The notes: generated by a model not told the origin, from the letters alone. 64,000 bases of DNA from Cellulomonas wangsupingiae (GCF_024508275.1 NZ_CP101989.1:124001-188000); one strand, 5' to 3'. Positions 37,752 through 47,727 are shown, counted from the stretch's first letter. Translations and numbers: made by a program.

Positions 37752-38765
37752 TCACGGGATGACGTGGTAGGCGACGCCCTCGTAGGTCCAGTTGCGGTCG
37801 CCGGCCCGGATGTGGTCCGTCTCCGCCTGGCTGGCGGTGAAGAAGTGCTTGCCGAACAGCGGGCTCCAGAACCTGTGCAGCGGGACGGTCCCGGCCCTCT
37901 GGTCCGGGAAGGAGCAGTACGCCACGCCCTCGTACGACCAGTTGCGGTCGCCGGCGATGATCCTGCTCTTCTCGCCCTCGTCCTGGGTGTAGAAGTGCGA
38001 CTGGAAGACGGGGGAGTAGAACCGGTGGACGGGCCGCCCGTCGGGGCAGGCCGCACCGTCCGGGGCGACCGCGCTGAACGCCACTCCCTCGTACTGCCAG
38101 CTGCGGTCGTCGAGGTAGATGTTCTCCGCCTCCGTCTCGCTCGTGGTGAAGAAGTGCGCGTTGTCGAACGTGGGGCTCCAGAACCGGAACACGGTGACGG
38201 GGGGACTCGTCGTCGGGCCGGTGCCGGGGCCCGCCGTCACGGGTGACGAGAAGGCGCGCAGGAAGCTCGACGGGGCGGAGTCGAAGGCCTTGTCGAAGCC
38301 CCCGTACGTCTGCACGACGGTGATCGACGCGCTGACCTGCGTCGGTGAGCCGATGCAGCCGGTGGGGACGGTGAGCGAGATCTGGTTGCCGACGTGCGAG
38401 CCGGTCCCCGAGCACGTCTGCACCCACGGGTCGGCACGGTGGAAGATCCACTCGTCCCCGAACTTGAAGCCCTCGAAGTCGGCCACGTCGTCGCCGTTCG
38501 TGTCGAGATCGACGTCGACGTTGTAGGGCCAGGTGGTGCCCGCGGGCTCCCGCGTCCAGAACGTGAGCGCGAAGCTCGTCGCGTCGAGGGACAGCCGGTA
38601 CGCCTGGATGTCGCTCGACGCATCGGTGCGCCACTCGCCGACCCCGTCCGCGAACGTGGCGGAGGCCGCCGACGCGGGTGCGGCCGCGACCAGGCCGAGG
38701 CCGGCGGCGAGGGCGAGAGCGGTCAGGGCCGCGCGGGCACGGCGCCCGCGTGTCGACGTCGTCAT
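37752..38765 (-). CDS. Secreted protein with three DUF5648 repeats
   Basis: A 337-residue exported protein. A signal peptide (cleavage near APASAASA, about 32-36) precedes a beta-rich region of about 160 residues and then three repeats of the DUF5648 type: FRFWSPTFDNAHFFTTSETE, HRFYSPVFQSHFYTQDEGE and HRFWSPLFGKHFFTASQAE, each ending in a NWxYEGVAY-like segment. DUF5648 occurs at the ends of secreted actinobacterial and clostridial proteins and is thought to be a surface or substrate-binding module; there is no catalytic signature here. ATG 38765. The leader just upstream resembles that of the 26088 gene. Confidence 0.82.
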   Translation of the reverse strand: MTTSTRGRRARAALTALALAAGLGLVAAAPASAASATFADGVGEWRTDASSDIQAYRLSLDATSFALTFWTREPAGTTWPYNVDVDLDTNGDDVADFEGFKFGDEWIFHRADPWVQTCSGTGSHVGNQISLTVPTGCIGSPTQVSASITVVQTYGGFDKAFDSAPSSFLRAFSSPVTAGPGTGPTTSPPVTVFRFWSPTFDNAHFFTTSETEAENIYLDDRSWQYEGVAFSAVAPDGAACPDGRPVHRFYSPVFQSHFYTQDEGEKSRIIAGDRNWSYEGVAYCSFPDQRAGTVPLHRFWSPLFGKHFFTASQAETDHIRAGDRNWTYEGVAYHVIP

Positions 38766-38908
38766 GGGGGTGGTGCTCGATTCTGTGCGCGCCGGCAGCT
38801 GCCCGACGGGGCCGCGGCGGCCTCCCCGTGCGGTTCGGCACCGCGGCGCGCGGCATGACCGGGGCGGCCCGTTCTCCGCAGGATCTGCACAAGTGCGGGC
38901 CCCCGGTA

Positions 38909-38922
38909 CGCCCGATCGGGCG
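38909..38922 (-). terminator. 14-bp palindrome after unknown gene
   Basis: CGCCCGATCGGGCG is a perfect palindrome ten bases beyond the stop of the minus-strand gene ending at 38932. It could be a short terminator or a protein site. Confidence 0.35.
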
Positions 38923-38931
38923 CAGCCGGCC

Positions 38932-40074
38932 TCAGAGGTCGGCCGGGTCCACCAGGAAGTCCGCCTCGTCGGCCACCTCGCCGCCGACGGCCGCCTGCAG
39001 CACCTTCGCCACGGCGGCGACCATCGGGGCCGCGCGCGAGCGCGCGACGCGGTGCTCGAACGACGGCCGCTCCTGCTCCCGCTGCTCGATCTCGAACGGC
39101 TCCCACCGCACGCGGTACGCGACGACGCCGGCGCCCGTCCACGGCAGGTCCTCCATGAGCGGGGGGAGCTGCTCGCACGCGGCCACCTCGACGGCGAGCA
39201 TGCCGTCGACGCCCAGGTCGACCAGCACCCCGAACGCCTCGGCGGGCGGCGGCGCGGCGAGCATGAGCTCGTCGTACGCGTCGGCCTCCGCCATGAGGCG
39301 CCGGCGCTCGTCGTCGTCGGCGACACCGTGCCTCTCGAGGGCGGCCCGCAGGCCGGACCCGCCGGCCTCCGGCGCACCACCGACCGCGCCCTGCGAGCCG
39401 CGACCCGTCAGCACGGTCGGTCCCGTCCAGGACCCCGGCGTCGCGACCGACAGGTAGGCGTGCGGCTGCACGCGCTGGACGAGGGCCAGCACGTCCGCGG
39501 GCTCGACCCAGCGGTCGGTGAGCACGGTGAGGTCGGTGGCCGCGTCCGGGTCGGGCGTCAGGACGGCACCGGTCTGCGTGCGGACCGCACCTCCCAGGCG
39601 CCGCGCGGCGGCGACGAGCCACTGCAGGGTGCGCGCCTCCTCCCGGATCGGCAGGCCGTCGGGAAAGGCGCGCTTGACGCCGTCGCGGTCGCCGCCGGGC
39701 CCCGGGCGCTCACCGCGCTCGCGGGGGGTCTGCAGCACCCACAGCACCACCGTCGACGCCGGCAGTCCGAGCCCGATCGCGTCCTGCGTGTCGATGCCGT
39801 ACGGCCCGGTGAGCGTCGAGAGCCGTGCCAGGCGCAGGGACCGCACGGACGGGCGGGCGACCGACCGGATCCCGAAGGCGGCGGTCACGGCCGGCAGCAT
39901 GCCCGTGCGGGTGGCGGACTCGCGCGCGGCGTCCTCCCACCGGACGTTGCGGAACCTGCTGGCGGCGAGGACCTCGACCTCCTCGGTCTCGACCCCCTCG
40001 GGCAGCGCGAGCAGGTGCCGGTCGACGAGCGCGGGGTCGTCGGCCGCGAGCGACGGGTACCGGTCGGCCACCAT
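38932..40074 (-). CDS. Uncharacterised protein coupled to dcd (family with 53545-54453)
   Basis: A 380-residue soluble protein I do not recognise. It has no signal peptide or membrane segment and no obvious catalytic motif. Its ATG at 40074 overlaps the dcd stop by one base (TGATG), so it is translationally coupled to dcd. Its second half aligns by eye with the 302-residue protein at 53545-54453: LTGPYGID, RRLGGAVRTQTGAVLTPDP, then GAGVVAYRVRWEP and AAPMVAAVAKVLQAAVGGEV correspond to segments in the same order there. The coupling suggests a link to nucleotide or DNA metabolism, but this is only context. Confidence 0.75.
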   Translation of the reverse strand: MVADRYPSLAADDPALVDRHLLALPEGVETEEVEVLAASRFRNVRWEDAARESATRTGMLPAVTAAFGIRSVARPSVRSLRLARLSTLTGPYGIDTQDAIGLGLPASTVVLWVLQTPRERGERPGPGGDRDGVKRAFPDGLPIREEARTLQWLVAAARRLGGAVRTQTGAVLTPDPDAATDLTVLTDRWVEPADVLALVQRVQPHAYLSVATPGSWTGPTVLTGRGSQGAVGGAPEAGGSGLRAALERHGVADDDERRRLMAEADAYDELMLAAPPPAEAFGVLVDLGVDGMLAVEVAACEQLPPLMEDLPWTGAGVVAYRVRWEPFEIEQREQERPSFEHRVARSRAAPMVAAVAKVLQAAVGGEVADEADFLVDPADL

Positions 40075-40649
40075 CAGACGTCCGTCCGGTGGAACCCCTG
40101 CCAGGATCGCGACGCGGTCGGGCCGCGCTGCCCCTGGTACCGCGAGCCGTAGGCCGCCGACCCGTAGGGGTTCTCGGTGGGGGAGGTCAGGCGGAAGAAG
40201 CACAGCTGACCGATCTTCATGCCGGGCCACAGCAGGATGGGCAGCGTCGCGACGTTCGACAGCTCGAGGGTCACGTGCCCGCTGAAGCCGGGGTCGATGA
40301 ACCCGGCGGTCGAGTGCGTGAGCAGACCGAGCCGGCCGAGCGAGGACTTGCCCTCCAGGCGTGCGGCGACGTCGTCGGGGAGCGTGACCTGCTCGTACGT
40401 CGACCCCAGGACGAACTCGCCGGGGTGCAGGACGAAGGGCTCGCCGCGGTCGACCTCGACGAGCCGCGTCAGGTCCGGCTGCTCGGCCGCGGGGTCGATG
40501 AACGGGTACTTGTGGTTGTCGAAGAGCCGGAAGTACCTGTCGAGGCGCACGTCGATGCTCGACGGCTGGACCATGCCGGGCTCGTAGGGGTCGAGGGCGA
40601 CCCTCCCGGACTCGAGCTCGGCGCGGATGTCGCGGTCGGAGAGCAGCAC
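40074..40649 (-). CDS. dcd: dCTP deaminase, probably bifunctional deaminase/dUTPase
   Basis: A 191-residue trimeric-type deaminase. It contains [27 protein letters not shown] near the start, [31 protein letters not shown] in the centre (with the catalytic Glu in TLEL) and [10 protein letters not shown] at the C-terminus. Length and the QPDLTR segment match the actinobacterial enzymes that convert dCTP directly to dUMP, such as the mycobacterial Dcd:Dut. The product feeds thymidylate synthesis. The start is GTG 40649, with TACGGT six bases upstream, so leaderless. The unknown gene downstream overlaps its stop. Confidence 0.94.
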   Translation of the reverse strand: MLLSDRDIRAELESGRVALDPYEPGMVQPSSIDVRLDRYFRLFDNHKYPFIDPAAEQPDLTRLVEVDRGEPFVLHPGEFVLGSTYEQVTLPDDVAARLEGKSSLGRLGLLTHSTAGFIDPGFSGHVTLELSNVATLPILLWPGMKIGQLCFFRLTSPTENPYGSAAYGSRYQGQRGPTASRSWQGFHRTDV

Positions 40650-40807
40650 GGGGCCACCGTATAGCCTGCGCGCCGCACGGTCACCGCGCGCTCGTGCCGC
40701 CCTTCCCGGCGGCCTCGCGCGCCTCCTCCCCGGCGTGCCCGGGCACCGGCGCGGCCTGCCGCGGCGGTGAAAGGTCCCGCCCCGTTCCGGCTCGACGTGC
40801 TTCGGGA

Positions 40808-40842
40808 TATGCTGTGCCCGCTCCGCTGTGGGAGCGCTCTCG
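40808..40842 (+). promoter_or_regulatory. Promoter and CebR/CelR-like operator of cellobiose phosphorylase gene
   Basis: TATGCT at 40808-40813 is a likely -10 box, with TTCCGG 17 bases upstream. TGGGAGCGCTCTCG at 40829-40842 matches 12 of 14 positions of TGGGAGCGCTCCCA, the operator known for CebR in Streptomyces and CelR in Thermobifida. It would lie just downstream of the transcription start, where a repressor blocks elongation. The remaining leader to 41007 is about 165 bases. Confidence 0.65.
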
Positions 40843-40893
40843 CCGGAGTGCGGGGACGCGCTTCGACGAGGAGGCCGCGCGGGAGCGTCCGCG

Positions 40894-40962
40894 ATGCAGT
40901 TCCGTAGGACGACCAGGGACCTGAGCAGGGCCGCTGACACCTGGGCGCGCACCTCGCGGTGA
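40894..40962 (+). CDS. Possible 22-residue leader peptide before cellobiose phosphorylase
   Basis: ATG at 40894, preceded by GGGAG eight bases upstream, opens a frame of 22 codons ending in TGA at 40960-40962, 44 bases before the main start. Six of the 22 residues are Arg and three of these use AGG, a codon expected to be rare in so GC-rich a genome. Translation is not shown; a regulatory leader or an unused frame are both possible. Confidence 0.3.
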   Translation: MQFRRTTRDLSRAADTWARTSR

Positions 40963-41006
40963 CGCCTCGGCGGTGGACCCGTGCGACGAGGCACGAGAGG
41001 CATGCG

Positions 41007-43475
41007 ATGCGGTTCGGCCACTTCGACGACGAGGCGCGCGAGTACGTCGTCACCACGCCCCACACCCCCTACCCGTGGATCAACTACCTCGGGTCGGAGC
41101 GGTTCTTCTCGCTGCTCTCGCACCAGGCCGGTGGGTACTCGTTCTACCGTGACGCCAAGATGCGGCGGCTGACGCGGTACCGCTACAACAACATCCCCGC
41201 CGACGCGGGCGGGCGCTACCTGTACGTCAACGACGGCGGCGACGTGTGGACCCCGTCGTGGCTGCCGGTGAAGGCGGACCTCGACCACTTCGAGGCGCGG
41301 CACGGTCTCGGCTACTCCCGGATCACCGGTGAGCGCGGGGGCCTGCGGGTCGCGACGACGTTCTTCGTCCCCCTGGGCGAGGACGCCGAGGTGCAGCGCG
41401 TCGCCGTCACCAACACCTCCGACGCCGAGAAGACGGTCACGCTCTTCTCGTTCGTCGAGTTCTGCCTGTGGAACGCGCAGGACGACCAGACGAACTACCA
41501 GCGCAACCTGTCGATCGGCGAGGTCGAGGTCGAGCAGGACGGCCCGCACGGGTCCGCGATCTTCCACAAGACGGAGTACCGGGAGCGGCGCGACCACTAC
41601 GCCGTGTTCGGCGTGAACACCCGCGCCGACGGGTTCGACACCGACCGCGACACGTTCGTCGGCGCGTACAACTCGCTCGGTGAGGCGGCCGTGCCGCGCG
41701 CCGGGGCGTCGGCCGACTCGGTCGCGTCCGGCTGGTACCCGATCGGCTCGCACTCGGTGCGCGTGACCCTCGCCCCGGGAGAGACCCGCGACCTCGTCTA
41801 CGTGCTGGGCTACCTCGAGAACCCGCAGGACGAGAAGTGGGCCGACGACGCGCACCAGGTCGTCAACAAGGAGCGCGCCCACGCCCTGCTCGGCCGGTTC
41901 GCCACCGCCGCGCAGGCGGACGCCGCCGTCGAGGCGCTGCAGGCCTACTGGACGGACCTGCTGTCGACGTACTCGGTGCGCTCGGGCGACGAGAAGCTCG
42001 ACCGGATGGTCAACATCTGGAACCAGTACCAGTGCATGGTCACGTTCAACATGTCGCGCTCGGCGTCGTACTTCGAGACCGGCATCGGCCGCGGCATGGG
42101 CTTCCGCGACTCCAACCAGGACCTGCTGGGCTTCGTCCACCTGGTCCCGGAGCGTGCGCGCGAGCGGATCATCGACATCGCGTCGACGCAGTTCGAGGAC
42201 GGGTCGGCGTACCACCAGTACCAGCCGCTGACCAAGCGCGGGAACAACGACATCGGCTCGGGCTTCAACGACGACCCGCTGTGGTTGATCGCCGGTGTCG
42301 CCGGGTACGTCAAGGAGACGGGCGACTTCTCGATCCTCGACGAGCCCGTGCCGTTCGACAACGAGCCCGGCTCCGAGGTCCCGCTGTTCGAGCACCTGAC
42401 GCGCTCGTTCGAGTACACGGTCAACCACCGCGGCCCGCACGGCCTGCCGCTCATCGGCCGCGCGGACTGGAACGACTGCCTCAACCTCAACTGCTTCTCC
42501 ACCGAGCCGGGCGAGTCCTTCCAGACGACGGAGAACCAGGCCGGCGGCCACGCCGAGTCCGTGTTCATCGCCGCGCAGTTCGTCCTGTACGGCGAGCAGT
42601 ACGCGGAGCTCGCGGAGCGTCGAGGGCTGTCCGAGGTCGCGTCGCAGGCCCGCAAGGTCGTCGGCGAGGTCCGCGAGGCCGTGCTCGAGCACGCGTGGGA
42701 CGGCCGCTGGTTCCTGCGCGCGTACGACTTCTACGGCAACCCCGTCGGCACCGACGCCAAGCCCGAGGGCAAGATCTGGATCGAGCCGCAGGGCTTCGCC
42801 GTCATGGCGGGCATCGGCGTGGGCGAGGGCCCGGACGACGTCGAGGCGCCCGCCATCCAGGCGCTCGACGCGGTCGACGAGATGCTCGGCACGCCGCACG
42901 GCCTGGTGCTGCAGTACCCCGCGTACACCACGTACCAGATCGAGCTCGGCGAGGTCTCGACGTACCCGCCCGGGTACAAGGAGAACGGCGGCATCTTCTG
43001 CCACAACAACCCGTGGGTGATCATCGCCGAGACGGTCGTCGGACGCGGGGACAAGGCGTTCGACTACTACAAGCGGATCACCCCGGCGTACCGCGAGGAC
43101 ATCAGCGACGTCCACAAGCTCGAGCCGTACGTGTACGCGCAGATGATCGCGGGCAAGCAGGCGCCGCGCGCCGGTGAGGCCAAGAACTCCTGGTTGACGG
43201 GCACCGCGGCGTGGAACTTCGTCGCCGTGTCGCAGTACCTGCTGGGTGTGCGGCCCGACTACGACGGACTGGTCGTCGACCCCCAGATCGGCCCGGACGT
43301 CCCCACCTTCACCGTGACGCGCGTCGCCCGCGGCGCGACGTACGAGATCACGGTGACCAACTCGGGTGCGCGCGGCTCGCGCGGCTCGCTCGTCGTCGAC
43401 GGAGTCCCCGTCGAGGGCAACCACGTGCCCTACGCGCCGGCCGGGAGCACCGTCCGCGTCGAGGTCACGCTCTGA
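41007..43475 (+). CDS. cbp: Cellobiose phosphorylase (GH94)
   Basis: An 822-residue GH94 enzyme that phosphorolyses cellobiose to alpha-glucose 1-phosphate and glucose in the cytoplasm, saving one ATP per disaccharide. The N-terminal beta-sandwich, helical linker and alpha/alpha-barrel are complete; the catalytic acid is Asp490 in RADWNDCLN, and phosphate-binding segments include [11 protein letters not shown] and [12 protein letters not shown]. Length, numbering and sequence feel agree closely with the Cellulomonas enzyme. ATG 41007 has GAGAGG six bases upstream. A CebR-like operator lies in its leader. The aldose epimerase gene follows at 46 bases, probably in one transcript. Confidence 0.96.
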   Translation: MRFGHFDDEAREYVVTTPHTPYPWINYLGSERFFSLLSHQAGGYSFYRDAKMRRLTRYRYNNIPADAGGRYLYVNDGGDVWTPSWLPVKADLDHFEARHGLGYSRITGERGGLRVATTFFVPLGEDAEVQRVAVTNTSDAEKTVTLFSFVEFCLWNAQDDQTNYQRNLSIGEVEVEQDGPHGSAIFHKTEYRERRDHYAVFGVNTRADGFDTDRDTFVGAYNSLGEAAVPRAGASADSVASGWYPIGSHSVRVTLAPGETRDLVYVLGYLENPQDEKWADDAHQVVNKERAHALLGRFATAAQADAAVEALQAYWTDLLSTYSVRSGDEKLDRMVNIWNQYQCMVTFNMSRSASYFETGIGRGMGFRDSNQDLLGFVHLVPERARERIIDIASTQFEDGSAYHQYQPLTKRGNNDIGSGFNDDPLWLIAGVAGYVKETGDFSILDEPVPFDNEPGSEVPLFEHLTRSFEYTVNHRGPHGLPLIGRADWNDCLNLNCFSTEPGESFQTTENQAGGHAESVFIAAQFVLYGEQYAELAERRGLSEVASQARKVVGEVREAVLEHAWDGRWFLRAYDFYGNPVGTDAKPEGKIWIEPQGFAVMAGIGVGEGPDDVEAPAIQALDAVDEMLGTPHGLVLQYPAYTTYQIELGEVSTYPPGYKENGGIFCHNNPWVIIAETVVGRGDKAFDYYKRITPAYREDISDVHKLEPYVYAQMIAGKQAPRAGEAKNSWLTGTAAWNFVAVSQYLLGVRPDYDGLVVDPQIGPDVPTFTVTRVARGATYEITVTNSGARGSRGSLVVDGVPVEGNHVPYAPAGSTVRVEVTL

Positions 43476-43521
43476 CCGGGGCGTTCGCGCACCCGGCGCC
43501 GACAGCAGGGGGCTGCCGCCG

Positions 43522-44529
43522 ATGACCATCACCGCGCCGATCACCGAGCTCGCGCCCGCCCCGGCCACACCGGCCGTGGCGCAGCCCTCGGGTGCCGTGA
43601 CGCTGCGCAACGACCGCTGGGAGGTCGACGTCCTGCCCGGCACGGGGGCCGCGCTCGGTGCCGGCCGCATCCGCACGTCCGACGGGGTGTGGCGCGACCT
43701 GCTGCGGCCCACGCGGCGCGCGTCGTCGGGCGACCCGGAGAAGTGCGCGAGCTTCCCGATGGTGCCGTGGTCGAACCGCATCCGTGACGGTGTGCTGCCG
43801 TTCGCCGGCCGCCGGTGGCAGCTGCAGCGCAACGCCGCGGACGGCACCGCGATCCACGGCGCGGTGCGGCACGCACGCTGGGAGGTCGTCGAGCGGACCG
43901 CCACCGCGATCACGCTCGCGGTCGAGACCTGCGGTCAGATCGGTATCAACTTCCCGTGGCAGTTCGGTGCCACCGTGCGCTACGCGGTGGACGGTGACGC
44001 CCTCGTCGTCACGACGTCGGTGCGCAACACCGACGTGGAACCGTTCCCCGCCGGGTTCGGGCACCACCCGTACCTGAGTCGTGCGCTGCTGCCCGTCGGC
44101 GCGCCGGTCCGGGAGTACCCGCCCACGGCGGGGCCGCTGCTGCGGGTCGCGGCCGAGGCGGGGTACCGGCTGTCCGGTGCGCTGCCCGACGGCCCCGCCG
44201 GGCCGGTGCCCCCGCGCGCCGACTTCCGTGAGGCGCGCCCGCTGGGATCGGGGTTCGTCGACGACGTCCTGACCGGCCTCGACCCGGCGGCCCCCGTGCA
44301 CGTCGAGTACCCCGACGAGGGCGTGGCCGTCGACCTGACGGTCGACCCGGTGTACCGGCACCTGGTGCTGTACGCGCCGCGCCGGCGCTGCTACTTCGCC
44401 GTCGAGCCGGCCACCAACGTCAACGACGGGTTCACGCTCCACGACGCCGGGGTCCCCGGCACGGGGGTGTTCGTCCTCGAGCCGGGTGAGGAGCGGTCCG
44501 GGACCTTCCGGCTCGGCGTGCGCGTCTGA
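43522..44529 (+). CDS. Aldose 1-epimerase
   Basis: A 335-residue galactose-mutarotase-type protein. Segments in order: [20 protein letters not shown] (about 75-94), [10 protein letters not shown] with the first catalytic His, GFGHHPYL with the second, and [14 protein letters not shown] with the catalytic Glu. It equilibrates alpha and beta anomers of free sugars. Placed directly after cellobiose phosphorylase, it can equilibrate the glucose released or help convert sugars to the anomer needed by kinases. ATG 43522 follows a G-rich site. No signal peptide. Confidence 0.92.
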   Translation: MTITAPITELAPAPATPAVAQPSGAVTLRNDRWEVDVLPGTGAALGAGRIRTSDGVWRDLLRPTRRASSGDPEKCASFPMVPWSNRIRDGVLPFAGRRWQLQRNAADGTAIHGAVRHARWEVVERTATAITLAVETCGQIGINFPWQFGATVRYAVDGDALVVTTSVRNTDVEPFPAGFGHHPYLSRALLPVGAPVREYPPTAGPLLRVAAEAGYRLSGALPDGPAGPVPPRADFREARPLGSGFVDDVLTGLDPAAPVHVEYPDEGVAVDLTVDPVYRHLVLYAPRRRCYFAVEPATNVNDGFTLHDAGVPGTGVFVLEPGEERSGTFRLGVRV

Positions 44530-44578
44530 CGCGGGAAATGCGTGGCGCCGCGGTGCCGGCGCGGAGCACGGTGGCGTG

Positions 44579-45733
44579 ATGATCACGACCGACCCCACCA
44601 CGACGTGGCGTGTGCAGCCGGCGCCGCCGCTGCCCGCGTCCCCGGACGACGCGGACGCCTGGGCGTACGCGGGCCTGTGCGAGATCGAACGTCGCGACGA
44701 GCTCGACACGTGGGGCTGGAGCGACCTGTACGCACCGCTGCACGTCCGGCTGCCGATGCTGCGCCCGACGCCCTACTCGCGGACCCTGGTGTGGGTCGCG
44801 GTCCAGGGCGCTGACGGCGCCGCGCGCGACGTCGTCGGCTACGCGACGCTGTCGGAACCGCTCACGGCGAACGAGCACACCGCGCACGTCGCCGTGGGCG
44901 TCCTGCCGGAGCACCGCGGACGTGGCATCGGGGCGGCGCTGCTGCGCGCGGCGACCGACCAGGCCGCCGTGGACGGTCGCGGCACGCTGCACGCGTACTC
45001 GACCCACAGCCCGGAGCCGGAGGCCGGTCCGGGTGCGCTGGAGTCGCCCGTGGGGACCGGGCGCGTCCCGCTCGACGCTGCCGCCGTCCGGTTCGCGCAG
45101 GCCCACGGCTTCCGCCTCGAGCAGGTCGAGCGGTACTCCGTCCTGGAGCTCGGCGACGAGCACGGCGCGGGCACGCCCGAGCTGACCGGGCACCTCACGG
45201 CGGCACGTGCGCGGGCGGGTGACGAGTACCGCACGCACACGTGGCTCGACGAGGCTCCCGAGGACTTCCGCGACGACGTGGCGCGCCTGTACACGCGCAT
45301 GAGCACCGACGTGCCGCTGGGCGCGCTGGACGTGCAGGAGGACCCGTGGGACGCCGAGCGCGTCCGGGACATGCTGCGCCGCACGGCCGACGCAGGCCTG
45401 CACCACCTCACGACGGTGGCGGAGCACGTGCCGACCGGGCGCCTGGTCGCGTTCTCCGTGCTGCGCGTGCTGCACCCGGACGTGCCGTTCGCGTTCCAGG
45501 AGGACACGCTCGTGCTCCGCGAGCACCGCGGGCGCTCGCTCGGGATGCTCGTCAAGGCCGTGAACCTCGAGCAGCTCGACGCCTCGCGTCCCGCCGTGCG
45601 GCGCGTCCACACGTGGAACGCGCAGGAGAACGACCACATGCTCGCGATCAACGTGGCGATCGGCTTCCGGCAGGCCGGCGTGGCCGCCGCGTGGCAGCGC
45701 ACCGAGCGCGTCGCCGCCACCCCGGACGCCTGA
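44579..45733 (+). CDS. Two-domain GNAT family acetyltransferase
   Basis: A 384-residue protein with tandem GNAT folds. Domain one (about 25-190) contains the acetyl-CoA loop VGVLPEHRGRGIGAALL; domain two (about 205-375) contains ALREHRGRSLGMLVK-type sequence (TLVLREHRGRSLGMLV). The C-terminal MLAINVAIGFRQAG is typical of the family. It is a full-length paralogue of the next gene. The acceptor substrate is unknown. ATG 44579 has CACGGT six bases upstream, so the gene probably has its own leaderless promoter. Confidence 0.88.
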   Translation: MITTDPTTTWRVQPAPPLPASPDDADAWAYAGLCEIERRDELDTWGWSDLYAPLHVRLPMLRPTPYSRTLVWVAVQGADGAARDVVGYATLSEPLTANEHTAHVAVGVLPEHRGRGIGAALLRAATDQAAVDGRGTLHAYSTHSPEPEAGPGALESPVGTGRVPLDAAAVRFAQAHGFRLEQVERYSVLELGDEHGAGTPELTGHLTAARARAGDEYRTHTWLDEAPEDFRDDVARLYTRMSTDVPLGALDVQEDPWDAERVRDMLRRTADAGLHHLTTVAEHVPTGRLVAFSVLRVLHPDVPFAFQEDTLVLREHRGRSLGMLVKAVNLEQLDASRPAVRRVHTWNAQENDHMLAINVAIGFRQAGVAAAWQRTERVAATPDA

Positions 45734-45855
45734 GGCCCGGGGCGCCCGGTGCGGAGCGCGCGGACGCGTTCCGGATCGCGGTCCGCGCTCGAGCCGGCGG
45801 CGGTGGCCCACGCGACGTGCTGGCCAACCGCCCCGCGGCGGGCCAGGCTGCTTCC

Positions 45856-46995
45856 GTGACCACCCCCGACACGGTCGTCGCCGACCGTCCGTGGCGCGTG
45901 CTGCCCGCGCCCCCCGTCCCGCCGTCCGTCGACCACCCGGACGCCTGGGCGTACGCCGGCAGCGCCGAGGTCTCCCGGCAGTCCCACCTGGCCATCTGGG
46001 GGTGGGCGGACCTGCACGCGCCGGTGGGCGTGCTGCTCGGGATCCTGAGCGCCAACCCCTACCGCGACGTGGCCTCGTGGGTCGCCGTGGTCGGCGACCC
46101 GGCGCAGCCGCCGCGGGCGCAGGACGTCGTCGGGTTCGCGCGGGTCGACCTGCCGACGACGGCCAACACGCACACCGCCGGGGGCGATGTCGTCGTGCTG
46201 CCCGGGTACGAGGGTCGAGGCGTGGGCGCTGCGCTGCTGGCGACCCTCGAGGAGCACGTGCGTGCCACCGGCCGCACGACGCTCTACCTGTTCTCCGACC
46301 ACAGCCCCGAGCCGCCGCCGGGCCCCGGGGCGCTCACGGCGCCCACCGGCACGGGGCGGGCCCCCGCCGACGCGCGCGCCGTCCGCCTGGGGCTGGCACG
46401 GGGCTACGCGATCGAGCAGGTCGCGCGGTACTCCGTGCTCGAGCTGCCGGAGGACCCGGAGCAGCGCGCGGCCCTGGCCGCCGACGCCCGCGCGCACGCC
46501 GGGGAGGCGTACCGCACGCACACCTGGCGCGACGAGCTGCCCGCCGACCGCTACGACGACCTGGCGGACCTGTGGACGCGCATGAGCACCGACGTCCCGC
46601 TCGGCGGCCTGGACCTGCAGGAGGACCCCTGGGACGCCGACCGCGTCCGCGCGCACCTGGAGCGCCTGGCGCAGCAGCACCAGCACGTGCTGATCGCCGC
46701 CGCCGAGCACGTCACGACGGGGCGCCTGGCAGCCTTCACGGTCCTGCACACGCCCGTGCCGGACGTCCCGTTCGCGTTCCAGGAGGACACCCTCGTGCTG
46801 CGCGAGCACCGCGGGCACCGCCTCGGCATGCTCGTCAAGGCCGCCAACCTCGACGCGTACACCGCGTGGCGGCCCGGGGTGCGGCGCATCCACACGTGGA
46901 ACGCGCAGGAGAACGCGCACATGCTCGCGATCAACGTCGCGCTGGGCTTCCGGCAGGCGGGCGTGTCGGTGGCCTGGCAGCGCACGGGCCTCTGA
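45856..46995 (+). CDS. Two-domain GNAT family acetyltransferase, paralogue
   Basis: A 379-residue tandem-GNAT protein collinear with the preceding gene. Shared stretches include WAYAG near the N-terminus, LYLFSDHSPEP versus LHAYSTHSPEP, YRTHTW, RMSTDVPLGGLDLQEDPWDADRVR, PFAFQEDTLVLREHRG and HTWNAQENAHMLAINVA. The acetyl-CoA loops are VVVLPGYEGRGVGAALL and LREHRGHRLGMLVK. Likely arose by gene duplication. The GTG at 45856 has CAGGCT six bases upstream. Substrate unknown. Confidence 0.88.
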   Translation: MTTPDTVVADRPWRVLPAPPVPPSVDHPDAWAYAGSAEVSRQSHLAIWGWADLHAPVGVLLGILSANPYRDVASWVAVVGDPAQPPRAQDVVGFARVDLPTTANTHTAGGDVVVLPGYEGRGVGAALLATLEEHVRATGRTTLYLFSDHSPEPPPGPGALTAPTGTGRAPADARAVRLGLARGYAIEQVARYSVLELPEDPEQRAALAADARAHAGEAYRTHTWRDELPADRYDDLADLWTRMSTDVPLGGLDLQEDPWDADRVRAHLERLAQQHQHVLIAAAEHVTTGRLAAFTVLHTPVPDVPFAFQEDTLVLREHRGHRLGMLVKAANLDAYTAWRPGVRRIHTWNAQENAHMLAINVALGFRQAGVSVAWQRTGL

Positions 46996-47003
46996 CGCCC
47001 GGC

Positions 47004-47603
47004 CTACCGCAGGTCGAGGACGAGCCGGCGACCCCACGCGAACGTCTCGTCGCGCCGGAAGCCCAGGTGCTCGTAGAACGCGATCGCACGCGTGTTGCGG
47101 GCGTCCACGCCGAGGTGGACGCCCGGCACGTCGCGTGCCCGCAGGGCGTCGGACAGCCCTTCGATGAGCCGTCGTCCCCAGCCCTGGCCCTGCAGCCGCG
47201 GCAGCAGGTCGATGTGCAGGTGCGCGGGGGCGTCCGGCGGCTCCGGTGACGGCGTGGGGTGGTGGATGCGCTCGACGAGGACGTGGTCCTCGGTGCCGTC
47301 GCCCGGGTCGTCCCCGAGCGGGTACCGGGTGCGCAGGGCGGGCCACCAGGAGCGCTCGCACCACGCGTCGAACGCCGCCGTGTCGGCCGTCGCCACCACG
47401 TAGCCCGCGATCTCCCCCGCGTCGACGACGACCAGGCTCAGGCCGGGGTCGGCCACCGGGTACGGGCCGCAGTACAGGTGCGCCAGCAGGTCGGGGTCGC
47501 GGTAGAGCGGCGTCGCGTCCTGGCCGGCCGCCCCCGTCAGCAGGCACACGCGGTACATGCCGGGCAGGTCGCTGGGGTGGAACGGGCGCATCGTCGCGGT
47601 CAC
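47004..47603 (-). CDS. GNAT family acetyltransferase
   Basis: A 199-residue single-domain acetyltransferase unlike the two tandem-GNAT genes beside it. The acetyl-CoA loop is LLPRLQGQGWGRRLIEGL (about 133-150), followed by HLGVDARNTRAIAFYEHLGFRRDE, and the N-terminus RPFHPSDLPGMYRVCLLTGAAG resembles GNATs related to the O-GlcNAcase C-terminal domain. GTG 47603 has CAGGGT six bases upstream. It is convergent with the previous gene, eight bases apart. Confidence 0.87.
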   Translation of the reverse strand: MTATMRPFHPSDLPGMYRVCLLTGAAGQDATPLYRDPDLLAHLYCGPYPVADPGLSLVVVDAGEIAGYVVATADTAAFDAWCERSWWPALRTRYPLGDDPGDGTEDHVLVERIHHPTPSPEPPDAPAHLHIDLLPRLQGQGWGRRLIEGLSDALRARDVPGVHLGVDARNTRAIAFYEHLGFRRDETFAWGRRLVLDLR

Positions 47604-47727
47604 GCGCCGACCCTGCCACCCGCGCGGCGTCGGGGCCAGGGACGCGTCCGTCCGCAGGCGGGACGAGTTGAAGCAGGACCCCGTGCACCGGGTAGGATCA
47701 ACGCCGCAGCGCCTGCGAGGGCGTCGT

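Noticed and set aside
40650..43913. Long minus-strand frame running into dcd
   Set aside because: Only the part from 40074 to 40649 is coding (dcd). The rest is antisense to cellobiose phosphorylase and its epimerase.
44839..47688. Minus-strand frame of about 950 codons opposite the GNAT genes
   Set aside because: Antisense to two tandem acetyltransferases; the real minus-strand gene here (47004-47603) is in another frame.
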